Origin: Magicicada septendecula
Lineage: Eukaryota > Arthropoda > Insecta > Hemiptera > Cicadidae
Direction of reading: 5' to 3'
Length of the DNA stretch: 64,000 nucleotides
Assembly: GCA_034769895.1 (NCBI GenBank)
Contig: CM068367.1
Coordinates: 1,312,945,046 to 1,313,009,045 of the forward strand
Position 1 is the first letter of the stretch. Each line of letters starts with the position of its first letter. The notes under the pieces are model-generated. The model saw nothing but the letters and a program-made list of their open reading frames with translations, was not told where the DNA came from and ran no database searches. A program made the position numbers and the translations under genes. This document shows positions 30,004-41,602 of this stretch, one piece after another.

Positions 30004-32100
30004 TCATCTTTGAATTAATTTCCAAGTCATAACAATTAGCGTCATTAAAGAGTCGTTTTGCATGTAATAGACGAGATTAATATGCGAAAATATGCGTTCA
30101 ACGTTGGCGGATGAATGGGGCAGTGATAAAATATTAAAGATGAAAGTAGACAACAAAGGAAACATTTGAGTGTCATCGCCACGCTTTAGTAAACTTACTT
30201 CATCCCGAAATAGTTCTACATCATCAGGAAATGTTTTGATTTGTTCACAGTTTCTTAAAATGCGCCACTCTGTATCAATTTCCTGGAAATCATTGCTCTG
30301 AACAATATTGGGAAAGAGCCTACTAATAGGAACTATCGAAGCAGTTTTGCCACTTTTAACATTTGTTGGATCAATTATGTCTAAACCTTTTATTGGATTA
30401 TTTTTCAATGGAAACCGCGTGGTTATTTGCTTACAAGCTTCGATATAAAAATCTAGACATCTGCATTTAAACAAATTTACTTGATCTGGGCTTAGATCCG
30501 CTGAACTACTAAGTAGTGTATTAGACGCAGCAGCACCATAGTATACGGCGTCGATATCCTCAAAATTTCTAGGATTTTTAAAATCAACATTTTCGATTGG
30601 AGTGCTAGTTAAATATTCTCTTTTTAAAAAGCAATCAAAAATAGTTTTTAATGTTTCAGTTATTTTCTCATATAAATTATGAATTTTCGGGTGTTCTGCT
30701 TGCATTTCTTTGTTTAAATCGTTAAATAATGGTAATACAAAATCTAGAAATTCCAAAAATAATAACGTAGTGGGATCTTGGAGCTTCTGTAATATATGTT
30801 CTGCAGCTAAAAGATGATCTTTATTAGATATTTGGTCTATGAGAAATAGTTTTAGAGCAGAAACTTGTTCCAATATTCTTTTCACTGCTGCATGTACTGA
30901 TAACCAGCGTGTCTGAGAGGGGTGAAGTATTTTATGTACTTTTAAGTCACAAAACATTTGAATGTTTTTAAGCTCTGCCACTCTTTTTGGACTAGAAGAA
31001 AAGTAGTTGTAAATGTCTCTTACAAGATCCTCTATAAAGCGTGGCAGTTTGGTACAAGCATATGACGCGCAAAGATGAAACGAATGGCAGGTGCATTTAA
31101 GTATAAAAATGTTGGGAATTTCGTTTTGCAGCAATGTTACAACAGAATTATTACGTCCCATCATTACGTTTGCCCCATCAGATGCAAAACCTATTAGATT
31201 ATTTTTATATGGAATATCATTGCTTCTAAAAAAGTTTACAATGTGTTCAAATAAGGATACTGCATTAGCATCTTCTAATGGAATAAGAGCTAAAAAACAA
31301 TCTTTGATGCGATGCTTTTTCGCATATCTCATGACTAAACACAAGTGTTTGGTTGTACTAAGATCAGTGGACTCGTCAATAATAAGCGAAAACTTAGTTT
31401 GCCGTAGATCTTCACATAAATTATCGAAACTTTCTTTACCTATAATATGATCAATTATGGCGTGAGTTTTCGTCGAAGAACATTTTATCTCTTCTGCTAT
31501 TTTTGAATCAGGACAAACGGATTGTATCAATTTCGGTAGGTGCTCCATAATAGTGAATGGTAGATTATGTTCAGCAACAAACGAGGCTAATCTTATTTCA
31601 CCTGAAAATAAAATAAATAATTAAAATGACGTCGGTATATCTAGTGGCGATTAGGGCACTAACTACGTCCAGCAGTGGAATGCGATAGGCTGATGATGAT
31701 GATGATATCTAGTATACACCGATAGGTAGAAAACAAAATAATATAACAATGTAAATAGTGGCATGTACTTAGTAAAAAATAATTAAATATTTTTACCTTG
31801 TTTAACTAGTGTATCAGATTTTTGAGTTTTTGTCACAGTAAATGCTGATATCTTCGGTTGTGATTTTATATTCTTTGATGATACCGAGTGTGCTTGTGAA
31901 GAACTATGTTTCTTTAGAGCGTCTTTCCCTGATGTAATGTTAATATCCTTATTACAACTCTTACAATAGGCATAACTTACGCCTTTACGACTATCTTGCA
32001 GCCAGCCTGAAAATTCTTCTTCCCATTCTTTTCTATAATATTGTAGATATTTTTTTCTTTTTGCACTCGCGCTTGTACTCGGTTCCTCGACAGACGACAT
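30004..32100 (-). CDS. hAT transposase, two exons, 633 aa, intact
   Basis: Join of exon 1 (32100-31797) and exon 2 (31601-30004), minus strand. The 195-bp intron has donor CAAG|GTAAAAAT and acceptor TTTTCAG|GTG, in phase 1; the spliced frame is open for 633 codons. Exon 1 encodes a BED-type zinc finger (C46, C49, H65, H71). Exon 2 carries the RNase H-like catalytic core (Asp in LIIDESTDLS and in FASDGANVM, CTCHSFHL, then TRWLSVHAAV) and the C-terminal hAT dimerisation motif (SLPHSSANVERIFS). It would bind the element's ends and catalyse cut-and-paste excision and insertion. No stop or frameshift is seen. A domesticated gene is unlikely because terminal repeats and target duplication are intact. 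Confidence 0.85.
31602..31796 (-). other. Intron of the hAT transposase gene
   Basis: A GT-AG intron inferred from continuous reading across the junction. It holds a small retroelement insertion (31646-31704) flanked by ATATCTAGT. Confidence 0.75.
31646..31704 (+). mobile_element. 59-bp 5'-truncated non-LTR retroelement tail
   Basis: The segment GTCCAGCAGTGGAATGCGAT followed by a (GAT)n tail resembles the 3' ends of insect LINE/SINE families. It is flanked by 9-bp direct repeats ATATCTAGT (31637-31645 and 31705-31713), as produced by target-primed reverse transcription. Confidence 0.7.
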
Positions 32101-32883
32101 TTTAACTTAATAATCTTATTATTATATTTTTTGTAGGCACTTCGCAACTATAAACGTGAGGAAACTTTCTCTTCGAAGTTAAGAAAATTAATGAAAAAAT
32201 AAAATCCGAATTCCTGTTTATATAGACAAGTGAATTCCCGAGCGGGAAACCCCTTATAATATCGAGTTGTAGGACTCAAGGGTATTCCCCAAAATATATG
32301 GAACATTCTGCAATAACTAACTACTCATCCATACTTACTATTGAGGGATTCCCCGTAACGTAAAACATAAATGAAAAGGGTTGCCAACTTAGAAGTGTAA
32401 AATCGGTAGAAAAATCGGGATAATTTCCATGTGTTCTCTGAAATTGTGGAAAAATCGTTGCATTTCGGTATTTCGGTAGGATAGAGCCCATATCGGTAGA
32501 AATACCGAAAAATCGGTAGGTTCGAGACCACTGGCACAGTGACAAAAACGGTGGTAGGGATAAAATACACGGCGGTTGCGAATACGTTCAGGTGGTGCAT
32601 TGGAGTACTGCAAACCGCCACCGCAAGCGCTGCTGTGCAGTACAGCACACGCATATCAGAGATAACAGTAGACGTTACCGAATGTTTGAATTTATAAAAT
32701 TATAGTAATAATTTTGTATAACTGCGATTGTGATAATAAAGTGTCAATCGACTTTATATTAATTAAGTTGCGTGTTAAGTATTATTTTTTCTTTGTTTAG
32801 TGCCGCTGTGTGCTTTTGTGTTGGTGCTTTTTGGATTAGTGATTCTGCGTGCTTTTAATCAACGTGTTTTTTATTAGTTCAAA

Positions 32884-33650
32884 ATGAATAGCGTTAAGAA
32901 CCAATAGACTAGGATGCCAAAAGCCTCCCTTAACAATAAATCAAATTGTAAAATCAGGCGGTCAACAATTTAATCGATCATTTAAACTAGAATATAATGA
33001 AAATAGCGACTAGTTGTGTGGTTGTGACAAAAGAAATTCGTTATTTTGTTATTCATGTTTATTGTATGGAGGAGAGGACCCCTGGACAAAATTCTAAAAG
33101 AAAGATATTAATCATCTAGCAGAAAAAATAAGAAATCATCAGGCGTCAAGTGTAGCCTACATATCAAGAATTATTGTCAGTGTTCTCTTTTTGGTACAGT
33201 TAATATAGCACAGCAGCTGGGCAGTGAATATAGACGAAATATTGTTTTACACAACAAAAGAGTACGCAATAAACGTTACGTCTTAAATATAATAATAAAT
33301 TGTATCCGCTTCTGTGGAGCTTTTGAATTAGCTTTGCGGGGTCATGATGAGACTGAATCTTTATCAGATCCTGGCGTATTTCGAGGCTTAATTGGTTTCA
33401 GTTCTGAGCTTGAGCGGATTATTTGGCTGTAATTGTTCATGAGACCACTGATGTTGATTGCTAATGTTTTTCAAATGGTCATAGTGTATCGTTATATAAT
33501 AAAAGGTAAACCGGTTGAAGATTCTTGGGTTTCATTACTCCTCCTAAACAGAATGCTCAGTCGCTTGCATCATGCTTGTTAGATGAACTGTCTCATCACA
33601 ACTCACTTGGAATTTCCTACAAATTAATTGCTCAAACAATTGGAAAAGAG
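32884..33650 (+). pseudogene. Decayed hAT-like (TTF/ZMYM-type) transposase remnant of the outer element
   Basis: Plus-strand fragments across frames show the TTF-type zinc-finger region (FNRSFKLEYNE, then LFCYSCLLYGGED), followed by segments typical of the DUF4371/ZMYM-like hAT group (ALRGHDETESL; RGLIGFSSEL; then LASCLLDELSHH). Several stops (for example TAG after the NENSD segment) and frameshifts interrupt it. The C-terminal dimerisation domain was not found before the terminal repeat at 33802, so the element was already internally deleted. A related fragment lies at 61199-61471. Confidence 0.72.
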
Positions 33651-33810
33651 TAATTTTCTATTTTCCCCTATACGGAAGCACTATGTATGATGCACATAAA
33701 TATGTAGTAGGTCTGCCTTTTGTTTAATGTGTATTTACCCCCCCCCCCCCCACTCAACCGACATCTGCAATCACCAAAATGTGGAACCACCAGCCGCCAC
33801 TGGTATGTAT

Positions 33811-36236
33811 TGTAAGTAATCAAAGAGAATGTAGCTGTGTCAGCATAAGAAGACATAAACAGTGTAACATATGACAGAACACATTTAAGATATTCTAGCA
33901 AAGAAGTAGGAGGAAAGATGGTGATATTGAAAGATTTAAAGAAAATTGTTTCAGTACATAAAACATGTAAAGTATAAATATTTACAAAAAAAGATGGGCA
34001 TATATTTAATACTTTATTAAGTGAATAACTGGGTCCCACCATTGACTAGGAAAACTGTGTAACAGTATACACACAAGAATTTCGATATAGTAAAATAAAT
34101 ATGTACGCAACTCATTTACACAAAATGTTTGTTAATTTTTAAATTTGATGTAGAAACAAGGAGACATGGCAGAGTGTAGATAATATCAATTGAAAGTAAT
34201 AGGGGAACGTAAATAGGAAAATGTGTAGAAACTCTGCTTTTATTAGCACAATGGAAATCATTCTGTCATACTCCCTTACCAATAGATAAGTACTAATAGT
34301 CTTAGTATAGATTCAGCTGATATGGACCATTTCAAGGCTTGACCATTTCTTATTGGCTTGAAGAAGTTGATTATAAGAATAAAAATAGGACTAATAGTGT
34401 TACAGAAAATTACCAACACTTCTAAATTTGCTGTTCTAATTGGGTGGAGTCAATGTTTTAAATTACTGTTATAGGTTATAGTTACATTATCTATCACTAT
34501 GTTGTGTTCAGTTCAGTTCAGTTGTGCATATCGGACATAAAATTTAAGAAAAAGTGTAGCTGTTTTTCCATGAACATTTTTGGTACACTGATACCACAGG
34601 AATTCATCGTCACAACATATGTACAGCCAGTTGCAGCCTCCGTAACTTTTAAAAATTCTTCATGTGTCTCTTTGTTCATGCCAAATCTGTGTAGTTACTT
34701 ATAACTGTACTGTTTAGTGTTTATATAAAACATTAATCATTGGTTTAGAAAGAAATTTTGAAGTGAGTCGTATTTTATTTTTTCCCTTCAACTGCTGTTT
34801 TACAACCAACCAAACACTATTTGTTTACAACCAAACAACTGCTATTACGTTTACAAAAATACAAAAAAGAAATACTGCAGGAAATCAGAATATTAGTGTA
34901 CCCACACCTAAACTAATTAAATGTTGTGTAATCATTCATGTTAGTATGATTTGCGAGAGGCAACTTCTGAATGCTGTGGTCTAGAACCATTGTTTGGCTT
35001 TGTTAATGACACTTATTGTTTCTTTGTCGTTGTACTTGTATTTGCTAATGAGTAGTGTTGTGTATATTCCAAGAGTCAGTATTCTCTCTGTTGCATTGTA
35101 ATTGTCTATTTTGTACCGTTTGTATACAACACTGATCAGTAGCCACTTTTATGCGATCCTTTTATTCGCATAATCTTTTCTAAAACAAATTACACGCTGT
35201 TCGTATTCATGGTGTATTCATGGTATGTTTGTTACAGTAAATGAACTACAGTGTCGCTTCACAAACAGTTATGATTTGATTAGCAACATTAGTAGGAAAT
35301 GACTTGAAACGCTGTAGATGATAAAGTACATTGACTTTTTATCAGTTAAAAACAGATTTTTCTTAATCAAATAAATGTTGCCTACTTTAATTCTGAAACA
35401 TGTAAAAATTGTAGAACGATTTTAGAGACATAACAAATTAAGAGATTAACACTTTGTAATAATAATAGTCATTATACAGTATTATTAATTGTAATTGCTA
35501 CCGTAAATATATAAAACATTTAAACTTAAAAAGCATAAACATCTCTGAAGAACTGTCTTCAATTCACAAATGATAGTTGGTAGCTGAAAGTCAGAAAGAA
35601 TTGCAAGACACTTTAGACGTATGAAACACTACTTGAAGACAATCAAATGGGAATTAATAAAGGAAAACTAGAGCAATAGATACAAAAGGAGGAAACGCAA
35701 AAATTACAAAGATTGAAATTGAATGTCTGTATAGTGTAAGAACAAATGAACAATCCAATAGCTGACAGTTCTCTGAAGTCTTCCTCTTTTTGCTGTCCCA
35801 AGTTATTTCCCATTCATATATTTTCCAGAAGCAAGTTATACCTTTTAATATGACTTTACTTTTCTCTTTCTTATTTTTCTAATCAATGACTCCCCCCTCC
35901 TATGTCTTTTAAAACCCATATATCCTCCTGTTTTCCAGCCAACTCGGTGTACTGGTTTTCCTTCATATCCACATTTTCAAGGCTTCTAGATCTATATTCT
36001 GCTTATCTGGTGTCCATATTTTGATCTCATAAAGTAATGCACTCTAAACAAATGTTTTTGGAAACGTGACGATAGAAATTGAACACTGGCTTAGAGATGT
36101 GCAGTGTACAAACAACACCTCGTTGTGAGGCTAACAAAATTTTCAGTTACTTCGCACATGCACACAGCAGTTTTGTGCAGTGTTTCACAGTGTGAACATC
36201 GGCTGCAACAAGGCAGACGAGAACAATGGAAGTATT
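33811..36236. other. Anonymous AT-rich DNA
   Basis: No coding region or recognised element is supported. Short ORFs near 34504 and 34763 lack domains and are compositionally ordinary. Confidence 0.5.
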
Positions 36237-36568
36237 GTGACGATTTCATTAATTAAAAATATAGTAATTAATAAATAGGTAATGTAAAGGCTGAGAAAAA
36301 TTAAATTTTAATAAAATCGCACATTTAAACTAAATTTTATCGCTATCATAAATTATAATAATATTTAATAAAGAGTTTTAATAATAAAATAAAATATCGG
36401 TATGGAGAACCATACATGACTTCCATATTCCAAGATTTATTTTTTAAAATCATTTTCGAAATGAAATATTACCATAGAAACTACTTCTTTCTACTTACTG
36501 CTTCAGCCTTAACCACAGTACTGTGGTCACTAACATATACCACCTCATGTTATCGCACTCGATTTTCA

Positions 36569-36603
36569 CTGATGATGGAAGTCAATGGCATTGCCGAAAC
36601 GTC
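36569..36603 (+). ncRNA. Hammerhead-like ribozyme core, unit 1
   Basis: CTGATGA (36569-36575), a helix II candidate built on CAAT/ATTG with GG/CC below it, then GAAAC (36596-36600) and cleavage-type triplet GTC (36601-36603). Helix III would be minimal, as reported for Penelope-encoded hammerheads that act as dimers. Helix II has an asymmetric bulge and the closing pair is imperfect, so activity is unproven. Confidence 0.4.
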
Positions 36604-36877
36604 TGGTTTTGTAGAAAACATTGGACTACGGCCAAATATCCTGGGAAGGAATTTTAACAAAAACTACTTCTTTGTTGCCGATAACGTTGTACACATATAT
36701 ATAATATCGGTATGGAGAACCATACATGACTTCCATATTCTAAGATTTATTTTTAAAATCATTTTCGAAATGAAATATTACCATAGAAACTACTTCTTTC
36801 TACTTACTGCTTCAGCCTTAACCACAGTACTGTGGTCACTAACATATACCACCTCATGTTATCACACTCGATTTTCA

Positions 36878-36912
36878 CTGATGATGGAAGTCAATGGCAT
36901 TGACGAAACGTC
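36878..36912 (+). ncRNA. Hammerhead-like ribozyme core, unit 2
   Basis: The same arrangement as unit 1, with CTGATGA at 36878-36884, GAAAC at 36905-36909 and GTC at 36910-36912. One substitution (GCC to GAC before GAAAC) weakens helix II compared with unit 1. Confidence 0.35.
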
Positions 36913-37013
36913 TGGTTTTGTAGAAAACATTGGACTACGGACAAGTATCCAGAGAAGGAATTTTAACAAAAACTACTTCTTTGTTGCCGATAACGTTGTA
37001 CACATATATATAA

Positions 37014-37650
37014 AAAATATGCATAAAATTAATGGCTTGTATAAGTTAATGATTGATCTCCATTAAATAGTGCTCAAGTTTCCAAAGTTTTAATATTATG
37101 ATGTCCGTAATTAAAACATCAGAGCAGGTTTAGTGTGTATGAGGGTTCACCGTGGACAAAAATTTTCAACATTTCCTATTGAGCGTTGCTTAGAATAAAT
37201 CTGCGAATCTACAGTGTACGTTTCACAGAACAAACACGCGGAAAAGAAGGAGCGCTCCGAAGTCACTCATGGACCCTCAGCATCTTGCAGAGGGTTCATT
37301 CCCTAAAGACGAAAAGTCTGTCTATGAATCGTTCCTCTGTAAACACGTGCAGTTACACTGCCCAGCGATCCACAGGAAGCAAATCGCTATCCACGCTGGA
37401 CACTTTTTCGGCTTGCATGCGTTATGTTGGTGTGGGTTCGGCACTTTCCATTTAAAAACCGTGCAAATGTAAGAAAATAAACATGAATGAGGCCAGAAAT
37501 AACGCGAATTGTGTGTGTGTGTGTGTGTGTATGTGTGTGTGTCTTCCCTGCCTTTTTATTGCGGTAGTGATAATAATAAAATGGAAACGTAAACAGTACA
37601 TAACTGAGATATGCTTGCCTGCCACGCACGATATATTTTCTCTTATACAT
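37014..37650. other. Anonymous DNA with a short (GT)n tract
   Basis: No gene is supported. It contains a (GT)n tract at about 37511-37543. Confidence 0.5.
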
Positions 37651-38360
37651 GACTAGCAGAATACCCGTGCTTCGCTACGGAGTTTCACGTTGTACGTAAT
37701 GAAAATGTTAGTTTAATTAATAAAGTTTAATTAAAGTAGGCTTCTTAAAAATAAATAGCTGTTGCCCACAACTTCGTTCGCGTGGTCTTCAATTTAATGC
37801 GATAATATATTTAGAACAGAATCTATTCTATTGGGTTGCCATAGTAACCAGATCTAATAGTTTTTTAAGACCGCAAAGGACCCCCCAGAGGATCGTATCG
37901 AAAAAAAACACCTGTCCTATGTTGGTTCTCCCGTTGCGTAAAATATTTGTGCCAAGTTTGGTTGAAATCGGTCCAATGGTTTAGGTGGAGACGTGGAAGA
38001 CCCCAAAGGATCGTATCGAAAAAAACACTTGTCCTATGTTGGTTCTCCCTTTGCGTAAAATATTTGTGCCAAGTTTGGTTGAAATCGGTCCAGTGGTTTA
38101 GGAGGCGATGTGGAAGACCCCAAAGAACCCCCAAAAGGACCCCATCGAAAAAACACCTATCCTATGTTGGTTCTCCCGTTGCGTAAAATATTTGTGCCAA
38201 GTTTGGTTGAAATCGGTACAGTGGTTTAGGAGGAGATGTGGAAGAAACCTTCGCGGACGTGCGCACAACAACTCACCGAAGTTTCATCGCAATCGGATGA
38301 ATGGTATAGGAACGCACACGGGACAAACAAAGAAACATTCATTTTTATTTATAAGATGTA
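37651..38360 (+). repeat. Second copy of the CCCGTGCTTCGCTACGG dispersed repeat
   Basis: The head at 37651-37701 matches 16178-16226 closely, and three degenerate ~120-bp units (37875-38245) match those at 17575-18090. It ends near a (A)CATTCATTTTTATTTATAAG tail. Apparent ORFs (CQVWLKSVQWF repeats) are translations of these units. Confidence 0.55.
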
Positions 38361-38688
38361 AACTATACCACTTACTTGACATAAACCGTGATAGCTAAGC
38401 TAATGTACAACATATATGTATTAATTATACACATAAATGTTCCTCGATAGACACTCTATCTATTGGCGAAAACTTGAATAAAATCCGTTCAGTACTTCCT
38501 GAGATTAGTGATTTCAAACACAGAGAGAAAACGGACCGACTTTACTTTATACTATGTACAGATTTACATTAAAATGAAAAAATTATAATTTTATTGCCTG
38601 GCAACAAAATTATTTTATTTTTAACAATTACCATTGTTTCAAAAAGTTTAAATAAATTTTCAAGTACTTTACTCTTGTTAAAACGTAA

Positions 38689-39320
38689 AAGGTTGCAGGT
38701 AAACTACCCCTTCCCCTTAACCGATCTTCACCAAAATCAAAAGGCCTTGAGTCCTCTACAATTCAGTGACGTATGCAAAAAATTATTTGATTCTGTTTGA
38801 ATTTGCGGCTGTTATCGTTTGCCATAGAAAATACGCTTGACAAAAAAACGTTGCAGGTAAACTACCCCTTCCCCGTAACCGATCTTCACCAAAAACAATA
38901 GGTCTTGAGTACTCTTCAAATTAGGGTTGTATACAAAATATTATTTGATTCTGTTTGAATTTGCGGCTGTTATCGTTTGCCATAGAAAATACCCTTGATA
39001 GAAAAACGCTGCAGGTAAACTACCCCTTTCCCTCAACCGATCTTCACCAAAAACAATAGGTCTTGAGAACTCTACAATTCAGGGCTGTATACGAAACATT
39101 ATTTAATTCTGTTTGAATTTGCGGCTGTTATCGTTTGCCGAAAAAAAAAAATTTCCCTTGATAAAAAAAAACCGTTGCAGGTAAACTACCCCTTTCCCTC
39201 AACCGATCTTCACCAAAAACAATAGGTCGTGAGTACTCTAGAAATCAGGGCTGTATGCAAAAAATTATTTGATTCTGTTTGAATTTGCGGCAGTTATCAT
39301 TTGCCAAAAAAAAAATCTAC
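38689..39320 (+). repeat. Four tandem ~160-bp units
   Basis: Units start near 38689, 38849, 39009 and 39174, each with GCAGGTAAACTACCCCTT near the start and GAATTTGCGGCTGTTATCGT near the end. They are degenerate and non-coding, and are followed by a GACAGACAGAC tail. Confidence 0.8.
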
Positions 39321-40477
39321 AGACACACAGACAGACAGACACACACACAGACACTTTTCGGAAAACGACTTTTTTTCATGTTTTGAGTGTAGTAGAATCA
39401 GAATCTGCAATAATCTCGAACACGATTTTTTTTGCCATCACCATACTTCCATTCCTTAAGGAATATGGAAGTAAAAGGAATACGAATGTACAGATAGGGT
39501 AAACCTTGTTAATTAACCCTGCATAGACATGCGCTAACCGGAATTAACTTGAATTCCGACCCCTAAACAAACTAATAATACTTGTAAATTTGACATTATT
39601 TAAATAATTAAACAAGACCACAGTAGTGTACTTTAATAACGACTGTAATTAAGAATATCTCTGAATAATTAAAAAGCCAAACTTTAACCATTTAAATAAA
39701 GGAGAAATATGGAACTATTTCGCTGCGACGCGTAACATCCGCGCGATTTACTGACCCTTCCTACATAGTTAGAGAGCAGAGATGATGCGTCGTTCAACCA
39801 GTAAGCAGCTCGAAGCAGAGCGCTGTACAAAATATGTATTTTTTTGATAAATGTGGTTATTAGTTTCAAATAACCGTGTGAAGAGTTATATAACGAGAAT
39901 GTAGTGTGTAACAGAAAAAGGAATATAGAAAATTAAGTGCGTAAGGTGACATCTCCCAGTAAGAAATATAGTTAAAGTTATTTTAGAGTTGTATATGTAA
40001 ATTCAGATACAACCGTACTATTACCAAATGTGAGGTGCATAACTGTAAAATGTGAAGACGAAGACCTCAACTGTATTTACAATACCACCGAGAGACAGGA
40101 CGACTTCATGACACCGTAACATCCGAATCAACATTAGTTGAGTCCGAGGACCTTCACCAGAAAGACTACCACGATGACAACCCACTACAGAGAGAGGACC
40201 GAAGAATCATGCGTGGAGGACGAGGACTAAAACCATTAACAAAGAGGTGACGCGGAGGCTTGTCTTCCGTGGATATGTATCTTTTGAAATAGAAGTAATT
40301 GTAAACTAAAAGACTTTAAAATGACAATCTCTAAAGTTTAAGAATAAATGTTGTTACAAGTAATTTCAGTAAGCATAAGTTGTAAAGTAACACGTGTGAT
40401 GTAGCGTTGGAACATTGCACTAGTAAATGAAACCATTCCTCAAATGGTATAAAGAGTAATAAAGTAATTCATTAATG

Positions 40478-40782
40478 CTATAATTGTTTTTATTATTTAG
40501 ACAAAGCTTTTCGTCATTACTGACATCTTCAGGTCTTAAACAACGTCTATCAACTGTACGTTGTAGGCTTTTATACTTTAGGCCCCTCCCCTTATGTCAT
40601 CACCCCTCCTATTGGTTCTAGCTGCTACCGCTCTTCACGGGAACTTTGTCTACCTTTTTCCGTTAGGCATTTTTCTAACGTCCGTCAAATTGTTTTAAGA
40701 ATCTCCCGTTAATTTCTTCATTCTTGACTTATAACCTTTTGCATTTCGTCATTTTTTAGTGTGTTATTCTTATTATTTTAAT
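40478..40782 (-). repeat. Penelope terminal repeat region (3' side of copy A)
   Basis: Non-coding region after the GIY-YIG stop, minus strand. It contains a TATA-type box (TATAAAA, 40569-40575) and a hammerhead-like motif (40500-40536: CUGAAGA, helix II GUCA/UGAC with a GUAA loop, GAAA, then GUC). The equivalent regions of the other copies are at 43279-43583, 45637-45993 and 48452-48808. Confidence 0.6.
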
Positions 40783-41484
40783 TTATTTTTGTTTATTGTT
40801 TAATATATAATAAAATATTTCTTCATTTGTAAAATCCACTTTTATATTCATTAATTTATTTTTATCTTCTTTTTTAACTTTAAGTATTTCTAGTTCTTCT
40901 ATTAATTTTCTTTTTTGCGGATTTTTTTCTATTTTTATTATGTCCATATTTTCCTTGGGATTTATGAATTTATGGCCTGATTCGTTGAAATGTCTTGCAT
41001 ATAGTGAGTTCGTTACTCTAACCCCTTCTCCTTTTGCGTGTTCATTCATTCTAATTTTAAATTTTCTTCCAGTTTCGCCCAGACATATCTTATTACATTC
41101 CCCACATTTTAATTTGTATACGCCGCTTTTTTCTGTTAATGGAATTTCTTCTGTTTTATCATTTTTTATATATTCGAATACATTTTTCGTTTTCTTTATT
41201 CCTATCTGTATTTCATATTTTTCGAAACATTTTTGTAGCATTTTTGTTTGATATCCTATGTATGTTATTGCTCCTTTATATTTCTTTTCTTCATTTGTTT
41301 TTTCTCTTTTGTTATTTTCTATTTCTTTATTTTCCTCTATTTTCTTAACTATTCTATTAATTATTTTAGGGTTGTAATTATTATTTTTTGCTATTTGTTG
41401 TATTTTCTTTAATTCTTTTTGTTTGAGTTCTTCATTTTCTAGATAATTTATAGCTCTATAACAAAATGAATTTAATGCTGCCAT
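40783..41484 (-). pseudogene. GIY-YIG endonuclease part of Penelope copy A
   Basis: A 233-residue open segment that is the C-terminal part of the Penelope polyprotein. The endonuclease core shows GVYKLKCGECNK, with a CxxC pair between the two signature motifs as in Penelope endonucleases, then GETGRKFKIRMNEHA, and HFNESGH. The Tyr of the second signature (YIG position) is Cys here (ICLGETG), while copy B keeps Tyr. The upstream RT segment is in another frame because of a 2-bp deletion near 41650, so the Met at 41484 is internal, not a real start. Confidence 0.8.
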
Positions 41485-41602
41485 TTTATAATTTACTGGA
41501 TGATATGATTCTTGTGGAATTATTAAATCTGAGTATGTTTCTTTCCTATATATATCGAATTTGAGTTTGTTATCTTCAATTTTAATATTGATATCCAGGA
41601 AA

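Larger units (their letters stand above)
29782..32533 (-). mobile_element. Complete hAT transposon, apparently intact (2752 bp)
   Basis: The terminal inverted repeat CAGTGGTCTCGAAC (14 bp) is present at both ends, flanked by a perfect 8-bp target duplication GCACAGTG (29774-29781 and 32534-32541). Subterminal regions carry several copies of TCGGTA-type motifs (about three on the left, six on the right), the arrangement expected of transposase binding sites in hAT elements. It contains an intact, spliced minus-strand transposase gene. Intact ends, duplication and coding sequence suggest a young, possibly autonomous insertion. Confidence 0.88.
29473..33802 (+). mobile_element. Outer, decayed hAT element interrupted by a younger hAT
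   Basis: The left end CAGTGGCACCTGGTG and right end complement CAGTGGCGGCTGGTGG are hAT-type termini. They are flanked by identical 8-bp duplications GTATGTAT (29465-29472 and 33803-33810). Without the inner insertion the element is about 1.57 kb and contains a plus-strand hAT-like transposase remnant (32930-33650). The inner hAT plus its target duplication accounts for the remaining 2.76 kb. Confidence 0.78.
36395..37013 (+). repeat. Two tandem ~310-bp units, Penelope terminal-repeat-like
   Basis: Units 36395-36704 and 36705-37013 are ~97% identical. Each has CTGATGA ... GAAAC-GTC, the conserved core of hammerhead ribozymes. Tandem terminal repeats with hammerheads are a known property of Penelope-like elements, so these may be pLTRs of a family different from the one at 40478-48808. 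An ORF runs through both units but has no recognised domain. Confidence 0.5.
36395..39471 (+). mobile_element. 3.1-kb composite repeat insertion within the plus-strand LTR
   Basis: Both junctions carry TAAAA (36390-36394 and 39472-39476), and the uninterrupted LTR on the other strand shows the empty site. From left to right: two tandem ~310-bp units with hammerhead-like cores, anonymous sequence (37014-37650), a copy of the CCCGTGCTTCGCTACGG repeat, four ~160-bp tandem units, and a GACAGACAGAC-rich tail. The near-terminal block CTTCCATATTCC occurs at the left end and, inverted, at the right end. Whether it is one element or several nested ones is unresolved. Confidence 0.5.

Noticed and set aside
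36416..37066. 216-aa ORF across the two ~310-bp units
   Set aside because: The repeat period happens to preserve frame; no domain and the hammerhead-like core lies inside it.
37186..37472. Two overlapping ORFs in a GC-richer patch
   Set aside because: No recognisable domain, overlapping in different frames, inside a repeat-derived insertion.
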